From Cryptomeria japonica (Eukaryota > Streptophyta > Pinopsida > Cupressales > Cupressaceae), in contig NC_081414.1 of assembly GCF_030272615.1 (NCBI RefSeq), positions 232,300,733-232,364,732 of the forward strand: a DNA stretch of 64,000 nt. Direction: 5' to 3'. A program made the position numbers and the translations under genes. This document shows positions 11,393-23,293 of the stretch, in pieces (positions within the stretch are counted from its first letter, which is position 1; every line of letters starts with the position of its first letter). The notes below the pieces were generated by a model. That model did no database searches and was not told the origin of the DNA. It saw only the letters and a program-made list of their open reading frames with translations.

Positions 11393-12058
11393 TTGAAGAA
11401 TCTTCTTCAGAAGAATAGAATCAACCTACCTTTTAGAATGTCTACATCGGCTTCTTCTTCCAAGGATAAAGGAAAGGATCACTCTTTTGGGATAGATAAA
11501 GGAAAGGGACAAACTCTTTGTGCTACTACAAGTTATGATTCAGGGAGATGGCTTCTAGATTTAGGGGCTTCTCATCATATGGCATCTTCGCAGTCTATGT
11601 TTTCTACATTTGAGCCTTGCCACATGTCACAAATTTTGATGGGCAATCATAAATACATGGATGTGATTGGGAAAGGATATATTGCCATTGGGGATAACTC
11701 CTTCAATGATGTGTTGTGTGTACCCCACTTGACAAATAATCTTCTTTCCATCTATCAAATCACACATGGGGAAACTAGGAAAACTATGGAGTTCACACCT
11801 AATTCAGTTATCATTAGAGACTTGGAGAGTGGAGCAATCATTGCAACTAGAGTGGTTGATCATGCATCTCGGTTGTACTCTTTTTCAGATTTTGGTCCTA
11901 TTGATAAGGTTGGTTCTTCCTATGTTGATGATTTAGATTTTGAGGAGAACTTTGGACATTTGAACTTGGGGATTCTCACATGTGACCCCGTTCTTGAGCC
12001 TTGCATTTCATCTCCTTTTTTATTGATATCACACCACCTATTACACCTGATGATGTAG
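11393..12058 (+). pseudogene. Element C protease and GAG-pre-integrase-like region
   Basis: Continues gag. The segment LLDLGASHHMASSQSMF is the aspartic-protease active site of copia polyproteins (normally D-S/T-G-A-S-x-H); Asp and Gly are kept but Ser is Leu. After it come the FNDVLCVPHLTNNLLSI and related stretches normally found before integrase. The frame breaks at a T7 homopolymer near 12017 and reading continues in the frame of 12001-12621. Integrase does not follow. Confidence 0.8.
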
Positions 12059-12621
12059 CTAGTGTGACAGTTTTGCCTTCTTATGATTCAATGCAGCAGG
12101 ATATTACATGTCTTCCAGCTTCAATTGATTGGGATGCCTACTTGATAGACATTGTATATTTGGGAGACACCATTCATGACATTCATCTTCTCTTTGACGA
12201 AGATGATCCTTCTTTGATTGTTGTGAGGGATAACTCTGACCCTCTTGTGCATTCTCTACATGATCAATCTTTAGAGGTTGACATGATTGTGGATACTTTT
12301 GTACAACACTTGGAGGAGGTCTCTTTATCTTTTGAGGAGACATATGAGTCTTTGGATATTGTTCTACAGTCATCTCCACTAGATCTTATAGTGCCTTTTT
12401 CAGCAGTGTGGCACAGTTTACCACCTTTGGAGGGGGTACCTTTCAGCATCGACATGGGGACACTTGAGCAATTTTCAGAGATTCCTTTCATCATGAGTAT
12501 TTTTGCTTCATCTTCCCTTCATGGTTGGGGAGACTTCATGGATACACCTTTGATTTTGTTTCTTCCTAAGGGGAGGAATGGTGTTCGATGTTCATGGAGT
12601 AGTTTCTTCATTCATCTTTGA
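12018..12621 (+). pseudogene. Element C acidic C-terminal region, no recognised domain
   Basis: About 200 residues very rich in Asp, Glu, Ser, Leu and Pro, for example DIHLLFDEDDPSLIVV and DTFVQHLEEVSLSFEETYES. It fuses to the protease reading if one base is corrected at the T7 run. It occupies the position of integrase/RT but resembles neither. It could be a captured or diverged segment of a non-autonomous family. I do not recognise it. Confidence 0.55.
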
Positions 12622-12964
12622 GCTTCTATCATTGGTGCAGATTCCAGATTGAGGGGGGGCTTCCTAGTCTCTCTTCTTCTTCTCTCATATGGGGGGGACT
12701 TTTTCCTCACATGGGGTTTTGTCTTTCACATACTTCTATGAGAGTTCTTTGTATCTAGTTTTCATCTCTCTTTTGGGGGAGGGTTTTTTTCCATTGGGTT
12801 TTTCTCTGTTTCCCCACTTTGTGAGAGATTTCCTTGCATTGGTTTTCATGCATTTGCATTTGTACATGGGTACCTAACATGGCCTTGTAGCTGGGACCCA
12901 TCTTGCATTGCTTAGTTTCATTGTAGACTTTAGTGCATTCCCCTAAGTTGCACTTAAGGGGGGG
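12622..12964 (+). other. Element C 3' UTR with several G tracts and polypurine tract
   Basis: Non-coding. Runs of at least five G occur at about 12652, 12690 and 12774, with the terminal polypurine tract aaggggggg at 12956-12964 immediately before the LTR. The upstream runs look like extra PPT copies. Confidence 0.65.
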
Positions 12965-13408
12965 TGTTGGTGTAAATAATTATTCATCTTGGATATTATT
13001 ACACCTTACTTAAGTTTACTTAGGTACATGCATTTAATAGTAGTTTGGGTATGAGACACTTAGGTGTTTGTGACACATTGGGATAGTGTGTGTAGAATAA
13101 TTTCCACCTTTTATGGTGTTGATCTTGTTGTTACACTCCACATTTAGTGGGTGATCCACCTCATGTGGACTATTATATTATTTCTCCTACCTACCCTTGT
13201 TTCTTATTCAGCCACATGTCATGTTTGTGTGCTCACATATCCATATAGCCTTGCCTATATAAGTAGACTCATATTCATTGTAATTAATGCTTGATGATCC
13301 AGTTGATCAGTATTTTCATTTTGATAGAATATAGTTTATTTCTATTATCTATTTTGTTCTCTCTTATTTGTGCTTTCCATTGCCTCTTGATCTTGGCAAA
13401 ATCTCACA
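12965..13408 (+). repeat. Element C 3' LTR
   Basis: 444 bp, TGTTGGTG...CTCACA. Preceded by the polypurine tract; its right half duplicates 9501-9712. Confidence 0.9.
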
Positions 13409-13410
13409 GT

Positions 13411-16400
13411 GTTAATAGATTATCCAATCTAGGACCAAGTTTATTCTTTAACTCCTGGGTTTTCATCTCCAACCTTGCTTTCTCTCTTTCCAAATTTTCA
13501 ATTTTCTCTTCATGAATAGCCATCTCCTGATCCAAAATTCATGTTAGTTCCAAAGAACCAATCATGTTATCTACAATTGTATCAATCTCTTTCTGATTTT
13601 TCTTTATTTGTTAATTAATGTGTTCGGTTAAATGATGAGGTTTGCAGGCTTCCCGGTACAATTCCTTGTATTCCAAAATGGTGGAATTCAATGCCGGTAG
13701 AAATGAATCAATCTGTTCAATACAATCCTCTATTGTTTTGTCAAAGAAATATTATTTTTCCTTATTAACTCTTTCCTAAATAGTTTCCTCATTTATTTTA
13801 TCTATTGTTTGAATGTTAGAAGAAATGAATTTGGACAATGTGTCCAATTTACCTTTTGAACCAACAATGTGGTCTACCTTGCACGTCAGTGCAATCATTT
13901 GCAAAATTGGTAGAGATTAATCAATAGCCTTAAATGCTAAGGCATTGCATTCAGTTATCTTCTTGATAGAATCCAAAAGTACTTCGGTGGCAGTTGTCAG
14001 TCTAAAATCCATATTAGAAGTTCTGGGAGAAGTGCGAGGTTTTGCGATAATTTTCTTCTCTTCTCCAGATACCTGTTCAACCACCTTGTCCACTTTCTCT
14101 TCCTTATTCTCACTCTTATTCTCTGTCGGTTCAGATTATGTCTATTCTTGTTCTATCGATATCTCAATATTCAGTTAAGTGTCAACAGTCTTGACCAGTG
14201 AGTCAACATTTTCAACATTTATAGATTCAGATTTATTCTCCTCAGCAAATTCCTTATCTATTATAATATTGATGTCTTGAGTGTCAACATTCATTGTGAA
14301 TAGAATGTCTGACTCGGGATCAACATCATCTATTTTCACTTCCTCTGACTTCTCTTCAGGCTGATTTTGCATTTCTATTGGTGCTTCTGCTACTGCCGGT
14401 GGGGTGTCCTGTGCCAGTGGAGGTAAGTTATCTTTTATGGTGAAATCAAGAACACTGCTAAAGTTACTCTTACCCTTATCTGCTTTCGGATATACTTTAG
14501 TGAAGGATTTGTCAACTTTTTCTCCATCTTTTTCTTCCCTTTTCTCTTTCTCAACAAATAATATGTCCCACTTATCCGTTGTTCATCTACTATCTCTTTT
14601 ATTCTCCCGGCCATGTGGCTAACTTGTTGGTGACCACTTGCAAAAATAGTCTTGTTAGTTTTAGCTATTAATTCATCAATTTATTGCTTAGATTTAACAA
14701 GATGAACCGCTAACAGTGCCCCAATCTTCAATTTCTTATCTAGTTCCATTACAGACATTCTCTTGGCTTCAAGTCTTAGATATAAATCATTTGGGAGAAC
14801 ATATAAAACTTCAATAAGAACCTTCTTATAAATATCTAGATAAAAAATTATACTCTCCTCAATAGTATCCTTGTCAGAATCTTTGAAAGAATGATAGAAC
14901 TTACTAATATTTCCAAGATTGTCATCCTGAGTTATTTCATTGATTAGCTCTTCTAGTGAAAGTGTATCAGGTTCCTTTTGATCCGGTTTCTTCTGTGTGA
15001 CTTTATTCTTGGGACCACTAGGCTCTCTCACAGCCTATTGTTTCTTTCTTAGAGACCTTGAATTCTTCGGTGAAGGAGCATGTGTTGGTGAGGGTTTTCT
15101 TTTCTTCTTCCTATCCACCCTTTAGAATTCTTCAGCCTTGTCATTATCAGAGTTGGATGAGGTAGCCACAAGAAAAATATGTGCTACCGGTTGTTGTTCT
15201 AATTTTCTTTCTTGTGCAACAATACCACTCATCGGATCAAGTTTCAACAATCCCTTTGTAACAACTTCAATAAACTTTGAAGCATATTCTATTATTTTGT
15301 CTCTTTTCTTCCTCTGCTTCTGAATTTCAACATCTTTTTTAATAGTATCAGCATTTCCAAATATCTTTTTGATCGGTTCTGATGGAGAATCTAGGAGTAT
15401 CTTGGCATAAGATTCCAAGATATGTGAATTCACCTCATAACCCATCTCAGTTATCTAGACAGTTCTAGATCTAACTGCCTCCATCCATACTTCATCTCTC
15501 TTAATCACAAAGCATATTTGTTTGTCATATTTGTCAACATGCTTTGAGGGGTTATTTCCCTTTGTCTCATTCTAGCTTGAAAGTCCTTGAAATACTCTTT
15601 TACTTGCTTGTCACTATCTGGGCCCATGCTGGCAATTGTCTCCTTTATCTGTTTTACAACAGAAATATCATAGACAAAGTCTTTGTGGCCTATACCGGGA
15701 ATCTCCTTTGAGAAATATAGCATTAAACATACAATAAAATTCCCAAACTTTAAAGTTCCCTTCTTATCACCTTTAATCTTATCCAAATATTCTATCAATT
15801 CATCTTTCAACCACCCACAAATATCAATTTGATCATTGTTCTTTACCATCTCATAGGCACTATGAATGCATAGACTGTAAATAGAATTCAGCCTATTAGT
15901 ATGAGTAGCATTGTATCCAATAACCATACTTGCATATTTGACATTTTTATCAATTATATCGCTAACCCTTAGTGATCTGTTATCTGATGTTGTGTCGGTT
16001 AAGTTCATAACCTCTTTGTTTGGAAAAAAAAAATTCTTCTCAGGCCTAGTGTCGGTAGAAGGTAAACCAGTAACAACCTTAATCGCTTCCTTAGTGATTT
16101 TGAAAACTCAGTCTAGCCATAAAAATTCACCGTGAACTTTGCTAAGAACATAATGGATAATCTCATCTGAAAATTCAGGAATGTGAAGGATGTCTATGAA
16201 CCCTAAATCTTTCACAATCTTGTATTCCAGTTTGACCACACCTTGTTTGTTAGTGATAGCATTCATGAACATGTTCTTTAAATCCTCAGACCCTAAATCT
16301 TCAATGCTACAATGAATGTATGCCCTAGGGTCTCCAGCAAATGCAACCCCCTTCAGGTTTTTTGATAATGCACCAATGGAGTCATCCAACTTAGCTATTA

Positions 16401-16492
16401 GGGATTATCTTAAAGACTAGTCTAGGACGCTTGATATTTTCCACAATAGTAGGGTTTGTAATGAATTGAGGAACGAAAGATGAGGAAGCCAT
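13411..16492 (-). pseudogene. Element B ORF2, large protein of unknown family
   Basis: Degenerate frame of about 1000 codons on the minus strand, starting near 16492 (MASSSFVPQFITN) and cut at its end by element C. Identifiable blocks: AYIHCSIEDLGSEDL and YVLSKVHGEFLWLD (16108-16389); YASMVIGYN...IHSAYEMVKNND...LKFGNFIVCLMLYF (15505-16008); a Lys/Glu/Ser-rich linker; NEITQDDNLGNIS...IIFYLDIYKKVLIEV (about 14750-14944); and a coiled-coil-like end near 13420-13540. Each block has a counterpart in the same order in element D (30448-33500). Two or more frameshifts and several stops are present. It has no polymerase, integrase or protease motif. The function is unknown; co-conservation with ORF1 suggests an element protein. 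Confidence 0.75.
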
Positions 16493-16845
16493 TTTGTAAG
16501 ATAAATACCTTTTAACTAAAAACCTTGGATGCCCTGAAAAATCTTGCTTCTTTGCTTCTTGAATGTCGGTGCTCAACTTCTGCACTCTTCGAATACTTGA
16601 ATGCTTGGTAAGTCGAAATGATAAATTTCAGCGCTTTATAACCAAAAAGTTAACTTACAACTGCAATAAATGCTTCATCGGTTAAGTGAATACTCAGCAT
16701 ATCTGTCGGTAAAGAAGAATTATGACTTCTTACCACCATCTAAGGGTAAAATGCATGATCTTCAATTAGTTGCCTTACCCCTAAGGATTATTCCTTAGTT
16801 AGATGAAGAATCTCCTATCGGTGCAGAGATAGATTCATCATTTCT

Positions 16846-17887
16846 CTAATCTCTCTTCTTGACCCATTGTTTAGTGAATTCTTCCTTGATTTCATTTACC
16901 TTTTCCTTGCCTTTGTCATTAGATCCTCTGTTGTTTGTCGGTACATTCTTGCTTCTGCAAAATCTTGAAATATGCCCAATCTTGTTACATGCATAACAAG
17001 TTACATTGTTTCTTTGAATAGCTTTTCCATAACCTTGCCAAGTTTGAGTTTTACATTGATTAGATAGATGTCCAAATCTACCACAAGCATAGCATTTCAC
17101 ATTTAATCTAAAATTATATGAGTTATGACCATATTTATTGTATTTGGAACATTGACCGATGGATAAGTTTGTATTCTGATTATTCCTATATCTACATTGA
17201 TTTGCTCTATGACCAAATTTGTTGCAATTAAAACATTTGCTATTGAATTTATAAGCATTAGGTTGCCTTACTGGTTTGATGTGATCATGATTGTTTTCAG
17301 TTTCAAAACTTTCTCCATGTTCAAATCCAAGTCCAACTGTTTCTCCATTAGGTTTTTTGACTCTTCAGCATAACATCAAGCTTGTCTAAGCTCTTTTTGA
17401 ATTTTTCCTTGTATTCGTTTGCAGCGACCAACTCACTTTCCAAAGTGCCAACTTGTCTCATAAGTTCCTCTTTGTCATGTTGCATGTGATTCAACTCTGT
17501 TTTAAGCATATCATTATCATAACTAAGCCTTAGAGATTCATCTGATCTTTCATTAAGTCTTCTGACCAAATCTTCCTCATTATTCTTTCTATCTTCAATA
17601 TCCTTACATAGTCTCATGATTAAATCTTGCATCTCATTCTTCATGTTATTGTTCTCTTGTCTCAATTTCTCTGCAATATCTCTGAGAGTTTCTTTTTCTT
17701 CATCATCTTGTTTTTGTAGTTGCACATGTAATTATTTTCTCTTATTCGGTTCTATAACCAGGTTTTCTTGAAGTACTTTGATGAATTCTTGAGCAGATCT
17801 GAGCTCATCTTCCAATCTGATATTCTTTAATTTTTTTGCATCAAAATCTTCAAGAGCCGATTCCAACTGTTGTCTCAAACTTTCCAT
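16846..17887 (-). pseudogene. Element B ORF1: coiled coil plus four CCHC zinc knuckles
   Basis: Starts near 17887 (MESLRQQLESALEDFD), shortly after the PBS. About 180 residues of heptad-rich, Glu/Lys/Arg/Leu coiled coil follow (including 17348-17725), then an array of CX2CX4HX4C knuckles: CFNCNKFGHRANQC (about 17196-17240), a decayed copy with CSKYNKYGH, CYACGRFGHLSNQC and CYACNKIGHISRFC (16930-17100). It ends with NEIKEEFTKQWVKK. There is an early TAA after NKRK and a frame break near 17340. The layout suggests a gag-like RNA-binding, multimerising protein, but no UBN2 capsid domain is visible. Element D encodes the same protein. Confidence 0.78.
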
Positions 17888-17940
17888 TGATACCGGTTTC
17901 AAAATCTTCCTTAAGTTGTTAGGCTTCTACAAATAGAGGA

Positions 17941-17958
17941 CCAAGTGTTGATACCAAA
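17941..17958 (-). promoter_or_regulatory. Element B primer-binding site
   Basis: Minus strand TTTGGTATCAACACTTGG next to the 5' LTR. It is a relative of the Met-tRNA type site TGGTATCA. Confidence 0.8.
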
Positions 17959-18892
17959 TGTTAGATATTTGGTTAACCCCAAAGACACTGAGAGGGGGGT
18001 GAATCAGTGTTTGACCGGTAGATGAAAGATTTAAACTTACTTTCAACTTTGTAACTGAAATTAATATATTGGTAAGCAAATAATAATGCAGTAAAGAGAA
18101 ACAAAAGAATCAACATTAATATACACCATAACACATATATTTTTGGTGAGGAAACTCGGTAGGGGAAAAAACTCGGTGGGATTTGTGACCCACAATATTT
18201 ACTCACTGGCCAATATGAATAAATATTACTCAGTACAATAGGGGCTTGCACATGCAGGAAGGCCAACTACCTAGAGCTCATTGCTCAACAACAAAATTGG
18301 AGTCTCACTAACTACACAATTGGATGGTTAAATCCAATAACAATGTACTGCTTCAAAATAGCATCTGCAATGCTGGATTCAGTACCGGTTTAAGCTTTGT
18401 CTGATACCTCTGCCAAAAAACTTGCCGGTAAATGATTCTGCTTTCACAGAATAGTCTTTTCTCTCCTCTGCTTCTTATTCACTCTCAAAATAAATACATC
18501 AAAGTGCATATACAATTATCTGGTATCATATCCCTATCTTATCACATATACTACTTACATACACACATACCTACTTACATTACTTACATCTATATATACC
18601 GAATGACCTACAAGATCTCATACATATATGAGTCTTTACAATACATCATGTCGGTGATACAAATATAATTTACATTATAAACAATAGTATTTCCAAGTCG
18701 GCCTAGACTGTCGTATAATCTTTTTCCGGTGTAAACTGTAATTGGTGTAAACAGGATGCCGGTGCTGGTGTGAAATTTGTTGTTGGTATAACCTGTGAAC
18801 CATGTTGAACCTTTGAACTTTGTTTCCATGATGAACCTTGTTTCCATCAATGACAACATCTACCATTCTCATCTGAGTGTATAATGCCAACA
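17959..18892 (-). repeat. Element B 5' LTR
   Basis: 934 bp partner of 8201-9129. It contains the shared hairpin module at 18124-18192 and the U3 box near 18842-18857. Confidence 0.92.
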
Positions 18893-18897
18893 TAAGG
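18893..18897. other. Target-site duplication of element B, right copy
   Basis: taagg, matching tgagg at 8196-8200 in four of five bases. Element A 5' LTR sequence resumes immediately after. Confidence 0.85.
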
Positions 18898-19228
18898 TGC
18901 GTGAGATAGAGGTTGTGTGTAAGAGTCTTATGGCTATTGAGTTACCTCTGAATCTTTGATTAGTGGTACTCCTACAAAGAGATTTCTTTGCAAGTATATT
19001 GTTATATGTTTTTTTATTGTTGAATAATATATTGGGTGGCTTTTGGAGTGTGTGGTTTTTCTCCCGAAAGGATTTTCCCCATGTAAATCACTGTTGTGTG
19101 GTATGAATGTTATTTATGAGTATTTCTATTAAGTTTTTGTAACTGTTGTGATGATCTATAATATTTTTTGCATTACCCTCCTCTCAGGGTTAGTGTAGGA
19201 AGTTGTTCCACTACTTAACTTCCTTACA
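18898..19228 (+). repeat. Element A 5' LTR, downstream part
   Basis: Aligns with 23836-24161 of the 3' LTR (tgtgtaagagtcttatggct, ttgttgaataatatatt, cttaacttccttaca). It holds the A version of the shared LTR module at 19050-19101. Confidence 0.9.
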
Positions 19229-19230
19229 AG

Positions 19231-19243
19231 TGGTATCACAGCT
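19231..19243 (+). promoter_or_regulatory. Element A primer-binding site
   Basis: tggtatcacagct, two bases after the LTR. Initiator Met-tRNA type PBS with minor changes. Confidence 0.85.
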
Positions 19244-19367
19244 TGATCACCTTTGGTTTTGGTTGTGGGTTGTGTTTTTTGAATTAATCCAGATTTGAGT
19301 GGGAGCTTATGTAGAAGAAACTTTGTGATCTTGTTGTAGGAATTTTCAGATAACAAGTTCGTCAAGG

Positions 19368-20093
19368 AAAATAAAGGTGGAGAAATTTAATGGAACAAAT
19401 TTTGAGATGTGGAAGTTGAATATGGAAGATCTACTAATAGATCGAGATCTATGGGATGTTGTTGATGTGAATGTCCAAAGGTCCTCAGAGCCTACTGTGG
19501 CAACTCAATATGATGTTATGGACTGAAAAGATAAGGGCCTAATCAGACTGTGCCTAGCAGACTCTATTCTGATCAATGTCCACAAACAAAACACTGCAAA
19601 TAACCTATGGACTAAGCTTGGTGAAATGTATCAAGTGAAACCTTTATTAAATCAGATTTTATTGAGGAAGAAATCGTATTCCCTGAAGATGGAAGAGGGT
19701 GGACGAATTGCAAACCACCTAGAAGAATTCAATATGTTGGTAGCTCAATTAGTATCTGTCGATGTTAAGATGAATGAAGAAGAGAAATGCCAGATCTTGC
19801 TTTGGTCTTTTCCTGATTTGTGGGATTCTCTTGTTATGGCTATCGGTACTAATTCTTTTGTTTTGAATTCTGAAGATGTGGTGGGTGCCCTACTTGGTGA
19901 ACAAATGCAGAGGAAGGTATCCCTCAGTTCAAAGGAAGCCCAAATTGCTCATGGAAGACGTAAGAAGAAAGACAAGAAGAATGAGAAGTGTGATAAGTCC
20001 AAATTCAGAGGGAGGTCGAAATCTCCTAGAAAGTCCAAAGTCATTTGTTGGAATTGTAGTAAACTAGGTCACATCCGTAAGGACTGTAAATAA
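19368..20093 (+). pseudogene. gag: Element A gag with CCHC knuckle
   Basis: Copia gag. The N-terminus reads KVEKFNGTNFEMWKLNMEDL, the conserved F-x-G-x-N-F-x-x-W signature. A TGA at 19524 replaces the Trp of the conserved D-W-x-x-x-D segment, after which the frame is open to 20093. The end carries CWNCSKLGHIRKDC, a perfect CX2CX4HX4C nucleic-acid-binding knuckle, in a Lys/Arg/Ser-rich context. No ATG is visible at the natural start, so the 5' end is approximate. Confidence 0.88.
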
Positions 20094-20099
20094 GAAAAG

Positions 20100-21537
20100 A
20101 AGAAGAAAAAGAAGAAGATTTATTTTTATTCTGAGTTTGAGAAGGAAGATAGTGATGCATTTACTACAGCTTTGGCGACTCATGCAGGTAATGATGCCTA
20201 GTTAATTTACTCAGGTGCATCTTTTCATATGATTTCCAATAGAGATTGGTTTTATAAATGTGAAGAATTTAATGGAGGTAAGGTGCACTTGGGTGATGAT
20301 TCACACTTAGACATTATTGGTTGAGGTAAAGTTAGAATCAGGTTTTCTGATGGTAGAACAAAAAGGATTAATGGTGTGTTGCATATCCCTGATTTTAAAC
20401 AAAATCTGTTATCTATGAGCAAACTGATAGATGTGGGTGTGAAGGTAGTCTTTTTTAAAGTAGGATGTAAGATGATTAAGGGTGCTATGGTAATTTCTAG
20501 AGGTGTCAGGTTCAACACTTTGTATAAGCTAGACGCATACACTGTTGAGTGTAATAGCACTTCTGTAAAAAGTAAATTTGTGGAAGATTTGATGATTTTA
20601 CCTTCTGCAGATGGAAATAGCCTTTGGGTACCTAAGGGTTCTCTTTCTTCTGAAGAAAAGTTACCTGTAGAGAAGACTATGTTATGGCACCATAGGCTTG
20701 TCCACAATTGAGAAAAGGGTCTAAGGAACTTGAAAAATAAAAACCTTGTTGAAGGTTTGAATGATTCTAATCTTGACTTTGATTTCTGTGAGCATTGCAT
20801 TTATGAAAAACAAAACCGTGTTCAGTTTTACTCGAGTTCTCATAAAATTTTTGGTGTTTTGGATCTTATTCATTTTGATGTGTTTGATCCTATAGATGTT
20901 CCATCGTATTATTGATTATTTAAGTAGAAGACCATGGGTATATTTTCTAAAGAGTAAATCTAAAGTTTTTAGTTGATTTAAAGACTGTAAAGCAATGGTT
21001 GAGTTGTAGACTAGAAAGAAAATTAAATGTTTTAGGAATGATAATGGCGGTGAATTTTGCTCTAATGATTTTGATAGATTTTGTAAAGACTGTGGCATTA
21101 ACAAACAAAAGATAGCTTTGTATTCTCCACAATAGAATGGAGTTGCAGAAAGAATGAAAATGACACTGATGGAGAAGGCTAGGAGTATGATGAGTGGTGC
21201 TAGTCTAGAACAAAAGTTTTTGGCTGAAGTTGTTACCACTGCTTTCTAGCTGATTAACAGGTTTCCTACATTAGCTCTTGTTGATAAAATGCTTATGGAA
21301 GCATGGTCAAGTCACAAGCCTTCATTGAGATATGTTAGAGTTTTTGGTTGTGAGGCATATGCACATGTGCCAAATGAGAAGCAGACAAAGTTGGAGAACA
21401 AGGTTGTGAAATGTATCTTCATTGGGTACAGTTATGGTGTGAAAGGATACAAGCTTTGGGACCTTGTTGCACAAAAGGTAATTCATAGTAGAAGTGTTAT
21501 GTTTAGAGAAATCAAGTCCCCTTCTGTTACATTATAG
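20100..21537 (+). pseudogene. pol: Element A protease and integrase, degenerate
   Basis: Protease site reads LIYSGASFHMIS near 20202-20235: the catalytic Asp of D-S-G-A has become Tyr. Pre-integrase (NGVLHIPDFKQNLLSMSK) and the HHCC zinc module (LWHHRLVHN...FCEHCIYEKQ, 20685-20815) follow. The integrase core is riddled with stops from 20914, but DNGGEFCS and the C-terminal half (FGCEAYAHVP...CIFIGYSYGVKGYKLW) are readable. There is a frameshift pair between about 20935 and 21980. It cannot encode an active enzyme. Confidence 0.85.
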
Positions 21538-21789
21538 CCAAAATAGACTAAAATGGAAGATGTGATTCAATTCCTCTCTACACTTGAAAAAGTTGAATCA
21601 AGACCCCTATATAGGAAAGAAGTTGAGGAGAGATCATCTAGCTTTGAATCTTTAGAAGAGGAGGAAGAACCTCCAACTCAGCTTGTTTGAAGGTCTGCAA
21701 GACATATACAATCACCTAAAAGGTATTCACCTAATGATTGGAGATGTAATTTTTCTTTGAATACTAATGTGGATGAACTAAATCTGTAG

Positions 21790-23231
21790 AAGAGGCATTA
21801 GGTATGAATGATGCAGAATCCTGGAATATTGCTATGGAACAAGAAATGGCAACTTTGAAAAAGAATGATACATGAGATCTTGTACCATTGCTCGAAGGAT
21901 AGAAGTATGTTGGTTACAAATGGGTGTTCAAGAAAAAGATTGGTTAAGATGGAAGCATTGAGAAGTATAAAGCAAGGTTGGTTGAAAAAGGTTGCTCTCA
22001 GGTTGAGGGTGTTGATTATGGTGAGATGTTTTATCATGTTGCCAAAATTAATCCCATTAGATTTTTGCTTTCTATTGTTGTTGCTTATGATTTAGATGTT
22101 GAACAAATAGATGTGAAAATTGCTTTCCTTCATGGTGATTTGGAGGAGGATATTTATATGTCATAGCCGGAGCACTATGTGGTGAAAGGTAAAAGTAATT
22201 TGGTTTGTAAATTAAAGAAATCCCTATATGGCCTCAAACAAAGTCCTAGGATGTGGTACCAAAAATTTGATACATATGTGTTGAGTTTGGGATTTGAGTG
22301 TTATAAATTAGATCACTATGTTTATTATAAATCTAATGGTGGCTTCATGTATATTGCATTGTATGTTGATGATATGTTATTCATTGATAAAGGGAAGGGT
22401 GTGATTTCAGAACTTAAGTCTCAGCTCACTGCTAAATTTGAAATGAAATATCTTGGTGCAGTGAAACAAATTCTTGGGATGAAAATTAAAAGAGATAGAG
22501 TAAACAAAAAACTATGGCTAGGCCAGAGTAAGTATGTGAATTCTGTGTTACAAGGGTTCAACATGCAGGATCGTTGACCATTGTGTGTTCCTTTTATAGT
22601 TGGAATGAAATTATCTGTTGCAGATTGTCCTACATCCCCATCGGAGATGGAAGATATGAGAAGAGTACCTTCTCAAAGTGAGGTTGGAAGTTTGATGTAT
22701 GCTATGGTTTGTACTAGACTAGACATTTCCCAAGCAGTGGGAGTTCTATCCAAATATATATCTAATCCTAGTAGAGTTCATTGGGATGCAGTCAAAAGAG
22801 TCTTCAGATATTTGAAGGGTATCTCAGAGTATTCTTTGTTTTATCATGGTAATCTAGTTGGAGACGTGATTTCCCTTGACATTCATTGTTATGTGGATTC
22901 AGACTGGGCAGGTGATATTAATAGCAGAAGATCCACCAGTTCTTATGTGTTTACTTTATTTGGTGGTGAAATTAGCTGGATGAGTAAGCGACAGGTTGTG
23001 GTTGTTTTGTCTACTACTGAAGTAGAGTATATGGTAGCTACACATGCTTGTAAAGAGGCCATTTGGCTTAAGAGATTGTGTTTAGACATTGGAATAAAAC
23101 AAGGAGTTGTGACAATTTATTGTGATAGTCAGAGTGCGATCTATCTAGCCAAGAACCTGACATTTCATGCCCGGACCAAGCACGTTGAAGTTCAGATGGT
23201 GCTCAGAGTCTATGGGCCTCATGGCCCCTAG
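21790..23231 (+). pseudogene. pol: Element A reverse transcriptase and RNase H
   Basis: Copia RT: YKWVFKKK, then VEQIDVKIAFLHGDLEED (first catalytic Asp), CKLKKSLYGLKQSPRMWY, and the catalytic YVDD at 22362-22373. RNase H follows with CYVDSDWAGDINSRRSTS and YCDSQSAIYLAKN. Stops occur at about 21874, 21899, 22164 and 22575. The RNase H end departs from the family after KHVEVQ (MVLRVYGPHGP then stop), so about 40 residues that normally close the domain are missing. Confidence 0.9.
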
Positions 23232-23293
23232 CAATTGAATCATCGTGTTGATACTCCCTTTTCTCTTGCAAGGTGTTTGACAAGTGGGAGATT

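Larger units (their letters stand above)
9492..13408 (+). mobile_element. Element C: non-autonomous Ty1/copia, nested in B
   Basis: It has an intact 3' LTR (12965-13408) and only the last 210-220 bp of the 5' LTR (about 9501-9712). PBS, gag and protease are in copia order, but integrase and RT are absent. In their place is an acidic reading frame ending at 12621. It sits in the 3' part of B's ORF2. No target duplication can be scored because the left LTR is truncated. Confidence 0.85.
8201..18892 (-). mobile_element. Element B: non-autonomous LTR retrotransposon with ORF1 and ORF2
   Basis: Bounded by LTRs at 8201-9129 and 17959-18892 that are about 930 bp, very similar and in the same orientation. 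The minus orientation is fixed by a PBS beside 17959 and a polypurine tract beside 9130. Total span is 10.7 kb including nested element C; B alone is about 6.8 kb. The interior codes for two proteins (ORF1 16846-17887, ORF2 13411-16492) and contains no integrase, RT or RNase H sequence. The same two-ORF layout is found in element D, so this is a distinct lineage rather than a random deletion derivative. Confidence 0.9.

Noticed and set aside
12104-12494. Minus-strand frames in element C
   Set aside because: Antisense of the acidic C-terminal frame; no start context or domain.
13291-14178. Plus-strand Ser/Phe-rich frames
   Set aside because: Antisense of element B ORF2 C-terminal part; the minus strand shows homology to element D.
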